Assembly (NCBI RefSeq): GCF_900099915.1
Contig: NZ_FNDB01000003.1
Span: 104,101 to 168,100 of the forward strand
Direction: 5' to 3'
Source of the DNA: Flavobacterium omnivorum
GTDB taxonomy: Bacteria > Bacteroidota > Bacteroidia > Flavobacteriales > Flavobacteriaceae
DNA: 64,000 nucleotides
The notes below the pieces were generated by a model. The model was not told the DNA's origin. It worked only from the letters and a program-made list of their open reading frames with translations, and did no database searches. The first letter of the stretch is position 1; every line of letters starts with the position of its first letter. The translations under genes were made by a program, and so were the position numbers. Below are positions 37,264-47,206 of this stretch, in pieces.

Positions 37264-39162
37264 ATGACATACAAGGAAGTTTATGAGGACAGCATTGACA
37301 AACCGGAAAAATTCTGGGCAGAACAAGCTGATGCAATTGAGTGGTACAATAAACCGGAGACGATTTTGTCGAAAGATGAAAACGGATATCCGCTTTGGTA
37401 CAAAGATGGGGAATTGAACATTTGTTATCTGGCATTAGACAAGCACATTCAAGATGGTTGTGGCGATCAGGTCGCTTTTATTTATGATTCTCCGGTGACA
37501 CAAACCGTGAAAAAATACACTTTTTCGGAAGTAAAAACCGAAGTCGCAAAACTCGCGGGAGGCATGCAATCATTAGGATTAAAAAAAGGCGATACCGCTA
37601 TAATCTACATGCCAATGATTCCTCAAACTGCTTTTGCGATGTTGGCTTGCGCTAGAATTGGCGTGATTCATTCTGTTGTTTTTGGAGGTTTTGCACCAAA
37701 TGAATTGGCCATCAGAATCGACGATTGCAAACCAAGAGCAATTATTACCGCTTCGTCAGGAATTGAAGTGGATCGTTTGATTGCATACAAACCTTTGGTG
37801 GATGAAGCCATTTCGTTAGCGAGTCACCGACCAAAAAAAGTAATCGTATTCAATAGAAAATTAGGCGCCAGAATTCCGTTTAAGAAATACGATGTAGATT
37901 ACGATGCCTTGGTTTACGGTTCAGAAGAAACGCCTTGTGTTCCTGTTAATTCGAATCATCCGCTGTATATTTTGTACACATCCGGAACTACTGGAAAACC
38001 AAAAGGAATTGTAAGAGATACCGGTGGATATGCTGTGGCATTGAAATTTTCGATGAAATATATCTATGATGTAAAAGAAGACGAAACTTTTTGGGCAGCA
38101 TCGGATATGGGTTGGGCAGTTGGGCACAGCTACATTCTTTACGGACCGCTATTGAACCGAAATACCACCATAATTTTTGAAGGAAAACCGATAAAAACTC
38201 CAGATGCGAGTACGTTTTGGAGAATAATTTCAGAGCATAAAGTAGGCACCATGTTTACCGCTCCTACCGCTATTAGAGCCATCAAAAAAGAAGATCCTGA
38301 CGGAGAATTCATCAAACAATATGATTTGAGCACTCTTAAAAATCAATTTTTGGCGGGAGAACGTTGTGATAATGCTACGTTAGAATGGTACCAACAGCAC
38401 ATTCCTATTCCTGTAATAGACCATTGGTGGCAAACAGAATCGGGCTGGCCAATGATTGCAAATTCCCTTGGTATTGAAAAAATGCCGGTAAAATCAGGTT
38501 CCGCAACTAAAGCAGTTTGTGGGTATGATATTCGGATTTTTAATGAAAACGGTGACGAATTAAAAGCCAATGAAGAGGGCTTGGTGGTTGTAAAATTACC
38601 TTTACCTCCTGGAAATATGTTAGGAATTTGGGAAAACGAAGTACGTTTCAAAGCAGGTTATTTCAGCAAATTTGACGGATATTATCTCTCTGGCGATGGT
38701 GGCTATAAAGATGAAGAAGGTTATATTTTCATCACGGGAAGAACGGATGACGTGATAAATGTAGCGGGACATCGATTGTCAACAGCAGAAATGGAAGAAG
38801 TTGTTGCTTCCCACCATTCCGTTGCTGAATGTGCCGTTATTGGAATACAAGATGAATTGAAAGGGCAAATTCCTCTGGCATTGGTGGTAACCAAATCAGG
38901 AGATGAAATCGAACATTATCAATTGGAACAAGAAATCATTAAACTGGTTCGTCAGCAAATTGGCGCAGTTGCCTCGTTGAGAAATGTGGTTATTGTACAA
39001 CGATTACCAAAAACACGTTCGGGGAAAATCCTGCGAAAACTGATGCGCAGCATTACCGATGGCGAGGAATTCCAAATTCCGTCCACCATTGATGACGAAA
39101 ACATTGTGGAGGAAATCGTTACCACATTAAAAAAGTATAAAATAGGAGTTTATAATATTTAA
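37264..39162 (+). CDS. Acyl-CoA synthetase of the PrpE/ACSS3 type
   Basis: 632-residue AMP-forming ligase. It carries YTSGTTGKPKGIVRDTGGYA (P-loop), WWQTESGWP, GRTDDVINVAGHRL and the C-terminal PKTRSGKILRK with the acetylatable Lys. The overall pattern (MTYKEVYEDSID start, LACARIGVIHSVVFGGFAP) is closest to propionate-CoA ligases rather than classic acetyl-CoA synthetase, so a short-chain acid other than acetate is likely. It lies 17 bp after the receiver gene and 14 bp before acs, in one transcript with the sensor genes. Confidence 0.88.
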   Translation: MTYKEVYEDSIDKPEKFWAEQADAIEWYNKPETILSKDENGYPLWYKDGELNICYLALDKHIQDGCGDQVAFIYDSPVTQTVKKYTFSEVKTEVAKLAGGMQSLGLKKGDTAIIYMPMIPQTAFAMLACARIGVIHSVVFGGFAPNELAIRIDDCKPRAIITASSGIEVDRLIAYKPLVDEAISLASHRPKKVIVFNRKLGARIPFKKYDVDYDALVYGSEETPCVPVNSNHPLYILYTSGTTGKPKGIVRDTGGYAVALKFSMKYIYDVKEDETFWAASDMGWAVGHSYILYGPLLNRNTTIIFEGKPIKTPDASTFWRIISEHKVGTMFTAPTAIRAIKKEDPDGEFIKQYDLSTLKNQFLAGERCDNATLEWYQQHIPIPVIDHWWQTESGWPMIANSLGIEKMPVKSGSATKAVCGYDIRIFNENGDELKANEEGLVVVKLPLPPGNMLGIWENEVRFKAGYFSKFDGYYLSGDGGYKDEEGYIFITGRTDDVINVAGHRLSTAEMEEVVASHHSVAECAVIGIQDELKGQIPLALVVTKSGDEIEHYQLEQEIIKLVRQQIGAVASLRNVVIVQRLPKTRSGKILRKLMRSITDGEEFQIPSTIDDENIVEEIVTTLKKYKIGVYNI

Positions 39163-39176
39163 AATTTACCAAAATC

Positions 39177-41084
39177 ATGAGTTACTATAAAATTAATAAT
39201 TTAGAAGAGTACTTTAAACATTACAAAAAATCAGTTCGTGAACCCAAAAAATTCTGGGACAAAGTGGCGTCTGAAAATTTTACTTGGTACCAAGAATGGG
39301 ATAAAGTTGTAGACTTTAATATGGCTGAAGCCGATATAAAATGGTTTACCAATGCGAAAGTAAACATTGTAAAAAACTGTATCGACAGGCATCTTGCTAA
39401 AAAAGGAGATAAAACAGCCATCATTTTTGAACCAAATGATCCAAATGAAGAGGCATTGCATATTTCGTATAATGAATTGTACGAACGTGTTTGCAAAATG
39501 GCGAATGTCCTAAAAGAACAAGGCATACAAAAAGGAGATCGCGTTTGTATTTACTTACCCATGATTCCTGAATTAGCCATTACCACTTTGGCCTGCGCCA
39601 GAATTGGAGCCATTCACTCAGTTGTTTTTGCAGGATTTTCCGCTTCGGCAGTTGCAGCAAGAATCAATGACAGCGAATGTAAAATGGTAATCACTTCAGA
39701 TGGTGGATATCGCGGGAACAAAACCATCGATTTAAAAAGTATCGTTGATGAAGCCTTACTGAATTGTCCTTGCGTTGAGAACGTTTTAGTAGCTAAAAGA
39801 ATCAACTCAACTATTAATATGAAAGAAGGTCGTGACCAATGGTTGCAACCACTTTTAGACCAAGCTTCGGATAATAATGTAGCCGAAATAATGGATGCCG
39901 AAGATCCTTTATTTATCCTTTACACTTCTGGTTCAACAGGAAAACCAAAAGGAATGGTTCACACTACAGCGGGTTATATGGTGTATTCAGCCTATACGTT
40001 TAAGAACGTTTTTAATTATGAAGACAATGATATTTTCTGGTGTACTGCTGATATTGGCTGGATTACCGGGCATTCTTATATTCTTTACGGACCGTTATTG
40101 AACGGAGCTACCACGGTAATTTTCGAAGGAGTTCCGTCTTATCCCGATTTCAGTCGCTTTTGGCAAACCATCGAAAAGCACAAAGTGACCCAGTTTTACA
40201 CGGCACCAACCGCCATTAGAGCTTTGGCAAAAGAAAGCATCGAGTATGTACAAAGATATCAATTGACTTCTTTAAAAGTAATTGGATCCGTGGGAGAACC
40301 CATCAACGAGGAAGCTTGGCATTGGTACAACAACCACGTAGGAGACAAGAAATGTCCTGTCGTGGATACTTGGTGGCAAACGGAAACAGGAGGAATTATG
40401 ATTTCGCCAATTGCGTTTGTAACGCCAACAAAACCTACTTATGCTTCGTTACCATTACCGGGAATCCAACCCGTTTTGATGGACGAAAAACGCAACGAAA
40501 TCGAAGGCAATCAGGTGACCGGAAGTTTGTGTATTAAATTTCCTTGGCCGGGAATAGCCAGAACGATTTGGGGCGATCACCAACGTTACAAGGAAACCTA
40601 TTTTTCTACCTTTCCAGGTAAATATTTCACTGGCGACGGCGCTTTACGTGACGAAGTTGGGTATTACAGAATCACTGGCCGTGTAGATGACGTAGTTATT
40701 GTCTCGGGACACAATCTGGGAACTGCACCGATAGAAGATGCTATCAATGAACATCCTGCGGTTGCCGAAAGTGCGATTGTAGGTTTCCCGCATGACATCA
40801 AAGGAAATGCGTTGTATGGTTTTGTAATTCTTAAAGAAACCGGAGAATATCGTGATAGAGAAAACCTAAGTAAAGAGATTAACCAGCACATATCCGACCA
40901 TATTGGACCAATTGCAAAATTGGATAAAATCCAGTTCGTTTCCGGTTTACCAAAAACCCGTTCCGGAAAAATCATGCGTAGGATTCTGCGTAAGATTGCC
41001 GAAGGAGATTACTCAAATTTTGGTGATACCTCAACATTATTGAATCCTGAAATTGTGGACGAAATCAAAGACGGTAAGATTTAA
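39177..41084 (+). CDS. acs: Acetyl-CoA synthetase
   Basis: 635-residue AMP-forming acetate-CoA ligase that activates acetate for the TCA/glyoxylate route or fatty acids. Motifs: YTSGSTGKPKGMVHTTAGYM, TWWQTETGG, GRVDDVVIVSGHNLGT and PKTRSGKIMRRILRK, whose Lys is the usual regulatory acetylation site. It is about the normal length (E. coli Acs 652). It closes the transcript with the symporter-kinase, receiver and PrpE-type genes; two consecutive terminators follow. Identification is firm. Confidence 0.95.
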   Translation: MSYYKINNLEEYFKHYKKSVREPKKFWDKVASENFTWYQEWDKVVDFNMAEADIKWFTNAKVNIVKNCIDRHLAKKGDKTAIIFEPNDPNEEALHISYNELYERVCKMANVLKEQGIQKGDRVCIYLPMIPELAITTLACARIGAIHSVVFAGFSASAVAARINDSECKMVITSDGGYRGNKTIDLKSIVDEALLNCPCVENVLVAKRINSTINMKEGRDQWLQPLLDQASDNNVAEIMDAEDPLFILYTSGSTGKPKGMVHTTAGYMVYSAYTFKNVFNYEDNDIFWCTADIGWITGHSYILYGPLLNGATTVIFEGVPSYPDFSRFWQTIEKHKVTQFYTAPTAIRALAKESIEYVQRYQLTSLKVIGSVGEPINEEAWHWYNNHVGDKKCPVVDTWWQTETGGIMISPIAFVTPTKPTYASLPLPGIQPVLMDEKRNEIEGNQVTGSLCIKFPWPGIARTIWGDHQRYKETYFSTFPGKYFTGDGALRDEVGYYRITGRVDDVVIVSGHNLGTAPIEDAINEHPAVAESAIVGFPHDIKGNALYGFVILKETGEYRDRENLSKEINQHISDHIGPIAKLDKIQFVSGLPKTRSGKIMRRILRKIAEGDYSNFGDTSTLLNPEIVDEIKDGKI

Positions 41085-41106
41085 TTTTTTAGTTTTAATT
41101 GTAGTT

Positions 41107-41136
41107 AAGAACTGCTTCAGTAATGAAGCAGTTCTT
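41107..41136 (+). terminator. Intrinsic terminator 1 after acs
   Basis: Perfect 13-bp stem (41107-41119 and 41124-41136) with a GTAA loop, followed by TT then AT-rich DNA. Confidence 0.85.
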
Positions 41137-41142
41137 TTATAT

Positions 41143-41176
41143 AAAAACGGCTGTCTTTTAAGGGACAGCCGTTTTT
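41143..41176. terminator. Intrinsic terminator 2 after acs
   Basis: Perfect 13-bp stem (41143-41155 and 41164-41176) with an 8-nt loop, A-run on the left and T-run on the right. Tandem with the previous hairpin. Confidence 0.85.
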
Positions 41177-41491
41177 TACTAATTCAAGGATTCTTCTACC
41201 AATTGTAGTTATGCTAAAAGCGTCTGGTTTAGCGACAATAGCTTACACTTATTTTTAACTAAGCAGTTGAACCTATTTAAGGTCGTACTATAAAATGAGT
41301 GAAATAATATTTAACATAGAAGTCATATAAGCATTAAACCTTAAATGACCTTATTGTTGTTTAACGTATATAAGCCTAACAAATGAAACTTAAATGACTT
41401 ATATGGTAAAAAAAATGCACCATTGTTTTATTCTTATTGCTTATCATTTTAAAACCCTATCTTTTTTAACCTTTTAGAAACGATAAAAATT
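41177..41491. other. Intergenic region between convergent acs and the T9SS amylase gene
   Basis: 315 bp without a credible ORF. It holds one copy of the 186-bp element at 41257-41442, found in opposite orientation at 56134-56319. The rest is AT-rich with no clear motif. Confidence 0.7.
41257..41442 (-). repeat. 186-bp inverted-repeat element, left copy
   Basis: The reverse complement of 56134-56319, with 10 mismatches in 186 bp and no gaps (about 95% identity). It contains near-repeated sub-motifs: AAGTCATTTAAG-type and GCTTATAT-type stretches occur twice. It has no coding potential. Together the two copies bracket the core 14.7 kb of the starch locus. Confidence 0.9.
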
Positions 41492-44380
41492 TTAGTTTTT
41501 TAAAAGTTTCAATACTTTCATTTCATTATTTTCATCAAATGCTTTTACGATGTAGAGTCCTTGATTCAAATCACTAACTGAAAATTGAGTTCCTGCTGTC
41601 TTATTAACATCAAAACTTTTTACCAATTGTCCCGTGATAGAAAATAACTGCACTTTAGAAGTTGTTTCATTCAAAGTGAAATAATCAGAAGCTGGGTTTG
41701 GATACAACACAATCGTTGGTGATTTTTCGTAATCCGCAATAGCCAAGGATGCTGTTTTGTTACCGTAGATTTTAAATTCTCCCGGTTGCAACGTAATTGC
41801 CGCTGAAGTACTAATCACATTAATAGAGTTATTATCCATTAAGTTATACCAAGTTCCAGTATAAGGAAATCCTGAAGGGACGTTTTGAGGAATTACATTA
41901 AAGTTAGCGACAATCAAAACATCTTTCAGCTGGCTTGAAGCCAATGCGCTATTCGTGATTTTGATATTCGGAAATAACGAACTACTACTATTAATTGTTA
42001 CAGTTCCTGAAAATACTGGTTCCATGGTTTTCATAGTAATCATTTTCGCCCAATCATCGTAAATTTTGCTTCTGTTAGTGTCTCCAAGCCAATTGCCTGT
42101 CCATTGCGGTTGTGGCTTAGTATCTAATTTACAGTCCCCTGATGTTGCATCAGTCGGTGAATTTACACTGCCATTGTTACAAGAGAATATAGACGTATCC
42201 CAACCTAGTTCTCCAAATTGCCAAATCATTTTTGGTCCTGGAACCAGCAAAGAAACAGCACCCAAAGCTGACATTCTAGACAACGCAACGTTTAATGTTT
42301 TAACATTATGATCCGGGTTTGAACTATTTCCTGACTGAATGTTATTATACATTAAGCGCTCTTCATCATGACTTTCAGCATAACCCATCAATCGGTGTGA
42401 GGTAAATCCTCGACTTGAAGAACTCATTCTAGAAATATTACCCGCATACCCTTTAGTTAAATTATTGTACTCCGAGGTCAATATTCCCCACATCATAACG
42501 CCTTTACTTGGCGTTTCGTTCAGCCTATAATTGGCCCATTGTTGTTCTTCATCATTACCGCCCAAATGTTCAAAAATAACGTAATGATTGGCATCTAAAC
42601 CCCAAGAATAGTCTGCATATTTTTGCAACACTTCTACCCTATCTTGTTGTTTGCTACCAGTACAATTTTCTTGACCACCTGCTACATTAGCAGGACAATT
42701 TTGGGTAAAACCTTTGGTTAAATCCCAACGGAACCCGTCAATTTTATATTCTTCTACCCATTGTTTGATGACACGTTGCACATAGTTTTGTGTTCTAGGT
42801 TGCTGGTGATTGAAATCCTCGCCTACACTATAACTATGCATTGCTGTTGTATTAAAATACGGATTTTCAGTTGAAGGAGAACCCCAACCATCTCCGTCAG
42901 GATCATTCATCCACATCCGAAGCATTGGATTTCTACCAAAAGCATGATTTAAAGCGACATCAAGAATAACGGCAATTCCGTTTTGATGGCACAAATCAAT
43001 AAACTCTTTCAATTTATCCGAAGTACCATAGAATTTATCCAATGCCATATGAAAAGAGGTATTGTATCCCCAGCTTTCGTTGCCTTCGTATTCCATTACA
43101 GGCATTAACTCAATCGCATTTATCTTCAAATTTTTGAAATAATCGATTTTATTAATTAAGTCTTGATAGCTTCTGTTGGCATCAAAATCCCGAACCAATA
43201 ATTCATAGACTACTAATTTTTCTTTTGCAGGCTTAACAAAATTTGTTGAAGCACTACTCCATGAATACGGAGTTTTTCCAGTTTGTAAAACGGTAACTTC
43301 TCTTTCTTGACCAACTGGATAGACCGGCATATTTGGATATTTGGAAGCAGGAATCCCGCCATCATCATAAGGAGATAAGACTAAAGTTGAATATGGATCT
43401 GCCGTTTTCACCAATGAAGGTGTCCCAGCAATAGGAGTTTGGTCCACCACCCAGTATTGGTAGGTATAATTTGCACCTGAAACTAATCCTGTTAATTCCA
43501 ACCAAAACTTTCCTGAAGCCGGATCTTTTTTCATCGCAAAAGAACCTGTAGGTTGCCAATTGTTGAAACTTCCAGCAACATATACAAAGTCTTTAAATGG
43601 AGCATCTACAACCAAAGTCGCTTTTGTAGCATCGGTTGTATTGTAATTAATTCCATCTATTAAACCTGCTGCCAATGCTGCACTAACCACATTTGGATTC
43701 ACTATGGCACTAAACTTTTTGGTGATTATAGTTGTTCCTTGTGTAACTTGTAATTCGTAATTCTGATTTCCATTAATAGCAGAATGATTGAAAGAATAAC
43801 TGGAAGTTGCCGCATTAGTATTTAAAGTTGTACCGTTTGCTTTTAATACATAACTGGCATTTCCACCGGTATTGGTAGCTGCAATACTCAAACTTCCGCC
43901 TGATGCAATTATGGTCGCGCTATTTTCCTTGGGAGCAGTTAAGGTCACTTGAAAACTACCTACTTCAGCTAGTATATCTTGTGATTTTTTATCTCCTGTA
44001 CCGTCTTTGGCTTTGACCAAGAAACCGATCCTTCCTATTCCATTTCTGTTGTAAAAGGTAATTGGAGTAATGGTTTTTGTGTAGGTATCTGAACCAGCGT
44101 TATAGGTAAATAGGTTCGCTTCATTGGATGCAGTCCATGCACCATTTGTAGGACAATCAACAATATTGGCATCATTGATATCAAAAGACCATGCCCACAT
44201 ATACAATGCATTCCCACTAACACCCCAAGCGGCTTCATTTACACTACTACCGTTAATAGTAATTGTAATTGAAGTAGTTTCTTCGAAAGTAGCTGGATTA
44301 ATGCTATAAGTAACTGCTTGTTGTTGAGCAAATGTTGCCATTGAACAAAAAAGCAACAATAATAGTATAATTTTTTTCAT
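41492..44380 (-). CDS. T9SS-secreted GH13 alpha-amylase-type enzyme with N-terminal starch-associated domains
   Basis: 962-residue exported enzyme. Order: signal peptide (about 1-18), an N-terminal Ig-like region, a CBM48/E-set domain (about 255-330, YVAGSFNNWQPTG), a GH13 catalytic barrel (about 390-790) and a type A T9SS C-terminal sorting domain (about 885-962, starting near IVLYPNPASDYF). Catalytic residues are nucleophile Asp553 (GFRWDL), acid/base Glu604 (IFEHL) and Asp672 (ESHDEE). Secretion by the T9SS to the surface suits attack on starch granules or long polymers. It closes the SusC-D-E operon, 74 bp after the SusE/F-like gene. Confidence 0.9.
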   Translation of the reverse strand: MKKIILLLLLFCSMATFAQQQAVTYSINPATFEETTSITITINGSSVNEAAWGVSGNALYMWAWSFDINDANIVDCPTNGAWTASNEANLFTYNAGSDTYTKTITPITFYNRNGIGRIGFLVKAKDGTGDKKSQDILAEVGSFQVTLTAPKENSATIIASGGSLSIAATNTGGNASYVLKANGTTLNTNAATSSYSFNHSAINGNQNYELQVTQGTTIITKKFSAIVNPNVVSAALAAGLIDGINYNTTDATKATLVVDAPFKDFVYVAGSFNNWQPTGSFAMKKDPASGKFWLELTGLVSGANYTYQYWVVDQTPIAGTPSLVKTADPYSTLVLSPYDDGGIPASKYPNMPVYPVGQEREVTVLQTGKTPYSWSSASTNFVKPAKEKLVVYELLVRDFDANRSYQDLINKIDYFKNLKINAIELMPVMEYEGNESWGYNTSFHMALDKFYGTSDKLKEFIDLCHQNGIAVILDVALNHAFGRNPMLRMWMNDPDGDGWGSPSTENPYFNTTAMHSYSVGEDFNHQQPRTQNYVQRVIKQWVEEYKIDGFRWDLTKGFTQNCPANVAGGQENCTGSKQQDRVEVLQKYADYSWGLDANHYVIFEHLGGNDEEQQWANYRLNETPSKGVMMWGILTSEYNNLTKGYAGNISRMSSSSRGFTSHRLMGYAESHDEERLMYNNIQSGNSSNPDHNVKTLNVALSRMSALGAVSLLVPGPKMIWQFGELGWDTSIFSCNNGSVNSPTDATSGDCKLDTKPQPQWTGNWLGDTNRSKIYDDWAKMITMKTMEPVFSGTVTINSSSSLFPNIKITNSALASSQLKDVLIVANFNVIPQNVPSGFPYTGTWYNLMDNNSINVISTSAAITLQPGEFKIYGNKTASLAIADYEKSPTIVLYPNPASDYFTLNETTSKVQLFSITGQLVKSFDVNKTAGTQFSVSDLNQGLYIVKAFDENNEMKVLKLLKN

Positions 44381-44410
44381 AGTTAGATTATGATTAAATT
44401 AAAAAATAAA

Positions 44411-44437
44411 AAAAAAGGCTACCCATAGATAGCCCTT
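44411..44437 (-). terminator. Hairpin between the SusE/F-like gene and the amylase gene
   Basis: On the minus strand a stem of GGCTA/TAGCC (44417-44421 and 44430-44434), extended by weaker A-T pairs, ends in a long T-run. It lies inside the operon, so it may lower expression of the amylase relative to SusCDE rather than fully stop it. Confidence 0.6.
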
Positions 44438-44454
44438 TAATTTTTTGAAATAAA

Positions 44455-45567
44455 TTATTTTTGATTAGGAATCATCAAATAACTACCATCTAAATCATTG
44501 AAATAGATTTTGTATTTTGATTTAGCAACTGGTAAGTCACCCCCGCTTGTTCCGTTATTTGGGAATGCTGAAAAAGCAGTGTTTCCACCCCAATTTACGT
44601 CCCATGCATTATTTGCTCTAAATTTAGCTTTACCGTCATTTAATGGCAAAACATTTATAGACCAAACATGTGAATTGAATGTAGATTGAGTTAATGCTGT
44701 TGAAGCATCCCATTTTAATGGTGTACTATCTCCAATGATACCTACGGTAGTAAATGTTGCAGCAGCAGCTGCATTATACGTCACTAAAGTGTATTTTAAT
44801 GTTTCAGTATTCATTGTGAAAGTATAATATCCTTCCGTTGCAATTTCAAAAGATGATGGATCTGAATCAGCTTCAGTAGGTCTAGCTACAATAGCTCCAT
44901 TATCCCCTTTACCATACATTGGAGCCCATTGTCCAGGTGTAGAAATTAGTTTGAATGCACCAGCTTTGAAAAAACCTGTAAACTGATATAAGCTTGGATT
45001 AGTTCCGCTTCTAAATAATGGTTGGTTGTTATTATTATTATTCCATCCCGAAGCAGTTGCATCACCTACAAAATACCAGTCAGTAAAAGCATAAGGAATT
45101 AATCCTGTGTATGGATTCACTAAAATAGTCAATGGAGTTTCAGACATCATTTTTTCCATTCCAGCTAAACTTGACATTACTTTAACATCATAAGAACCTA
45201 ATACATCAGGTGTACCACCCAAGGCAATTATTGCGTTGTTTAAAGTTTTAACCGTAACCTCGATTTGGGTAGCGCCAGAAGTTCCGCCTATTTCAACTGC
45301 TTTTGTAAAATCACCCCCTTTAACGTCGATTAGAAGTTTGTATCCAATTTCTACATTTCCATCGTACGTAGCTTTCGTCCAAACAAAACGTTCTGCAACT
45401 TCTTCTGCATTATCTTCCAATAAAACATACGCTTTATCGTTTTCTGGCGCTACTAATTCAGGAGTATCAATTCCCTGAATTACTGGTCTATCTTCTACAT
45501 CCTCTACGCTACAAGACAAGGCAAGTACCGCAAATAAAGCAATTACTGATTTCGTTATATTTTTCAT
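44455..45567 (-). CDS. SusE/SusF-like starch-binding outer-membrane lipoprotein
   Basis: 370-residue lipoprotein with a lipobox (LALSC, Cys19) and a DUF5019/SusE-type N-terminal region (about 35-150, with PELVAPENDKAYVL), followed by carbohydrate-binding-like repeats (about 160-260 and 275-370, with YFVGDATASGWNN and AKFRANNAWDVNWGG). The second pair resembles the starch-binding modules of Bacteroides SusE and SusF, which hold starch on the outer face. It lies 23 bp after the SusD-like gene and before the T9SS amylase. Confidence 0.85.
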   Translation of the reverse strand: MKNITKSVIALFAVLALSCSVEDVEDRPVIQGIDTPELVAPENDKAYVLLEDNAEEVAERFVWTKATYDGNVEIGYKLLIDVKGGDFTKAVEIGGTSGATQIEVTVKTLNNAIIALGGTPDVLGSYDVKVMSSLAGMEKMMSETPLTILVNPYTGLIPYAFTDWYFVGDATASGWNNNNNNQPLFRSGTNPSLYQFTGFFKAGAFKLISTPGQWAPMYGKGDNGAIVARPTEADSDPSSFEIATEGYYTFTMNTETLKYTLVTYNAAAAATFTTVGIIGDSTPLKWDASTALTQSTFNSHVWSINVLPLNDGKAKFRANNAWDVNWGGNTAFSAFPNNGTSGGDLPVAKSKYKIYFNDLDGSYLMIPNQK

Positions 45568-45590
45568 TTTTTATTTATTTTTTATAGTTA

Positions 45591-47189
45591 TTAATATCCA
45601 GGGTTTTGTTGTAATTTATTATTTGATGACAATGCAGTAGCAGGAATAGGAAATAAATTTCTAAACGCTTGTGTTGGAGCTCCACCAGATACGTTTCCTT
45701 TCCAAGGCCATAAGTAGCTACCGCCTGAAAATTTACCAAAACGAATTAAATCCGTTCTTCTGTGTCCTTCCCAATGCAATTCTTTTGCTCTTTCGTCAAG
45801 AATTAAAGTTGCACCTGTTGCATCAGCAGTAAGCGTGCTTATCATCGAAGCATTTGCTCTAGTTCTCAACGCATTTACATACCCTCTAGCCGTTCCAAGA
45901 TCTCCTACTTTACCAACAACTGCACATTCAGCATACATTAAATATGCATCAGCTAAACGGAACATTGGAAAATCTGAATCAGAGAAATCACCTGATTTAT
46001 CTGAGCCCGGAACACCGTTTACCGTTACATTTCTAAACTTTTGAATAGCATATCCATCTGTGAAATTACTAATATCAACAATTTCTTTCGTTTGCCCATC
46101 GGTGTAAAATTGACCCCTTGCGTCAGTAGTGTTTGCACTAAACTTGTCTACAAATGCTGCAGTTGTTCTGATTCCAGCCCAACCACCATTGATTCCAAAT
46201 TCAGATGCTTTCATCGAACCACCCACTGGAGCGTGCGTCAAGAAAGTAGTTCCGCCGTACGTTTGCGTTCTAAGACCGTCAAAAGCAATTGTGAAAATAA
46301 ATTCGTTTTGAGCTCCATTTCTATCATTATCTGCAAAAAATAATTGGTTATAATTGTTGTGCAATGCATAACCAGAAGCAATAACTTTATTGATTAATGG
46401 CAATGCTCCAGCATAATTATCAGTTCCAATGTATACTTTAGCATTCATATACAATTTTGCTTGCAACATCCAAGCAGCTGCTTGATCTACTCGATACGCT
46501 TCATTTGATTTTGGCGCTTTTAATTCTGGAATGATCGCAGTTAACTCCTCATCAACAAATTTGTATAATTCTGCTCTTGTAGCATATTCAGGATAGTAAA
46601 AGGTCGTTGGTGAATTTTCAGTAACCAAAGATCCACCACCAAACATATCAATTAAGTGCCAGTAGGTAAATGCTCTAATGAAACGTGCCTCGGCTCTATA
46701 CGTCTTAATTTCTGCTATCAAAGCAGCATCAAGACCTCTTGCAGCTAATTTTTCATCTGTAGTTTGTCTAAGAAACTCGTTACAGTTTACAATTTGGAAA
46801 GAGAAACGAGCAAATGTAGCTGTGATAAATCGGTCTAATGAAGTCCATGTTTGTGAGTGAAGATCTTTTATAGTTCCGTCATTCCAAGCAATTACCGCTT
46901 CATCCGTAGTCAGCTCCTGCATCAACCAAAATCCTCTGATATACTGACTTTCTCCTTCATCAATTCCGGAGATATCTGGAGAACCAGCAGCCGTTTGACC
47001 TGAAGTAGCAAATCCTGCATATAATTTAGCCAAATTTTGTTTGTACGATTCTGGCTTGCTAAAAAATTCTTCACCAGGAACAGCAACGTTGCCCTCTGGA
47101 GACTGGCTTAAATCATCTGTACACGATGGGAATAATAGCACCAACAGTAACAATGAAATACCCCATAATTTTGTTTGTATCTTTTTCAT
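45591..47189 (-). CDS. susD: SusD/RagB-family nutrient-binding outer-membrane lipoprotein
   Basis: 532-residue lipoprotein (lipobox LLFPSC, Cys23) with the TPR-like SusD fold. Cues are SQSPEGNV near the N-terminus, YRAEARFIRAFTYWHLIDMFG, the LDERAKELHWEGHRRTDLIRFGKF signature near residue 490 and the C-terminal FPIPATALSSNNKLQQNPGY. SusD acts as the lid of the SusC pore and binds starch-derived oligosaccharides. It is 17 bp after SusC and 23 bp before the SusE/F-like gene. The symbol is given by family, not by strict orthology. Confidence 0.93.
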   Translation of the reverse strand: MKKIQTKLWGISLLLLVLLFPSCTDDLSQSPEGNVAVPGEEFFSKPESYKQNLAKLYAGFATSGQTAAGSPDISGIDEGESQYIRGFWLMQELTTDEAVIAWNDGTIKDLHSQTWTSLDRFITATFARFSFQIVNCNEFLRQTTDEKLAARGLDAALIAEIKTYRAEARFIRAFTYWHLIDMFGGGSLVTENSPTTFYYPEYATRAELYKFVDEELTAIIPELKAPKSNEAYRVDQAAAWMLQAKLYMNAKVYIGTDNYAGALPLINKVIASGYALHNNYNQLFFADNDRNGAQNEFIFTIAFDGLRTQTYGGTTFLTHAPVGGSMKASEFGINGGWAGIRTTAAFVDKFSANTTDARGQFYTDGQTKEIVDISNFTDGYAIQKFRNVTVNGVPGSDKSGDFSDSDFPMFRLADAYLMYAECAVVGKVGDLGTARGYVNALRTRANASMISTLTADATGATLILDERAKELHWEGHRRTDLIRFGKFSGGSYLWPWKGNVSGGAPTQAFRNLFPIPATALSSNNKLQQNPGY

Positions 47190-47206
47190 TTTTCTTGATA
47201 TTTGTA

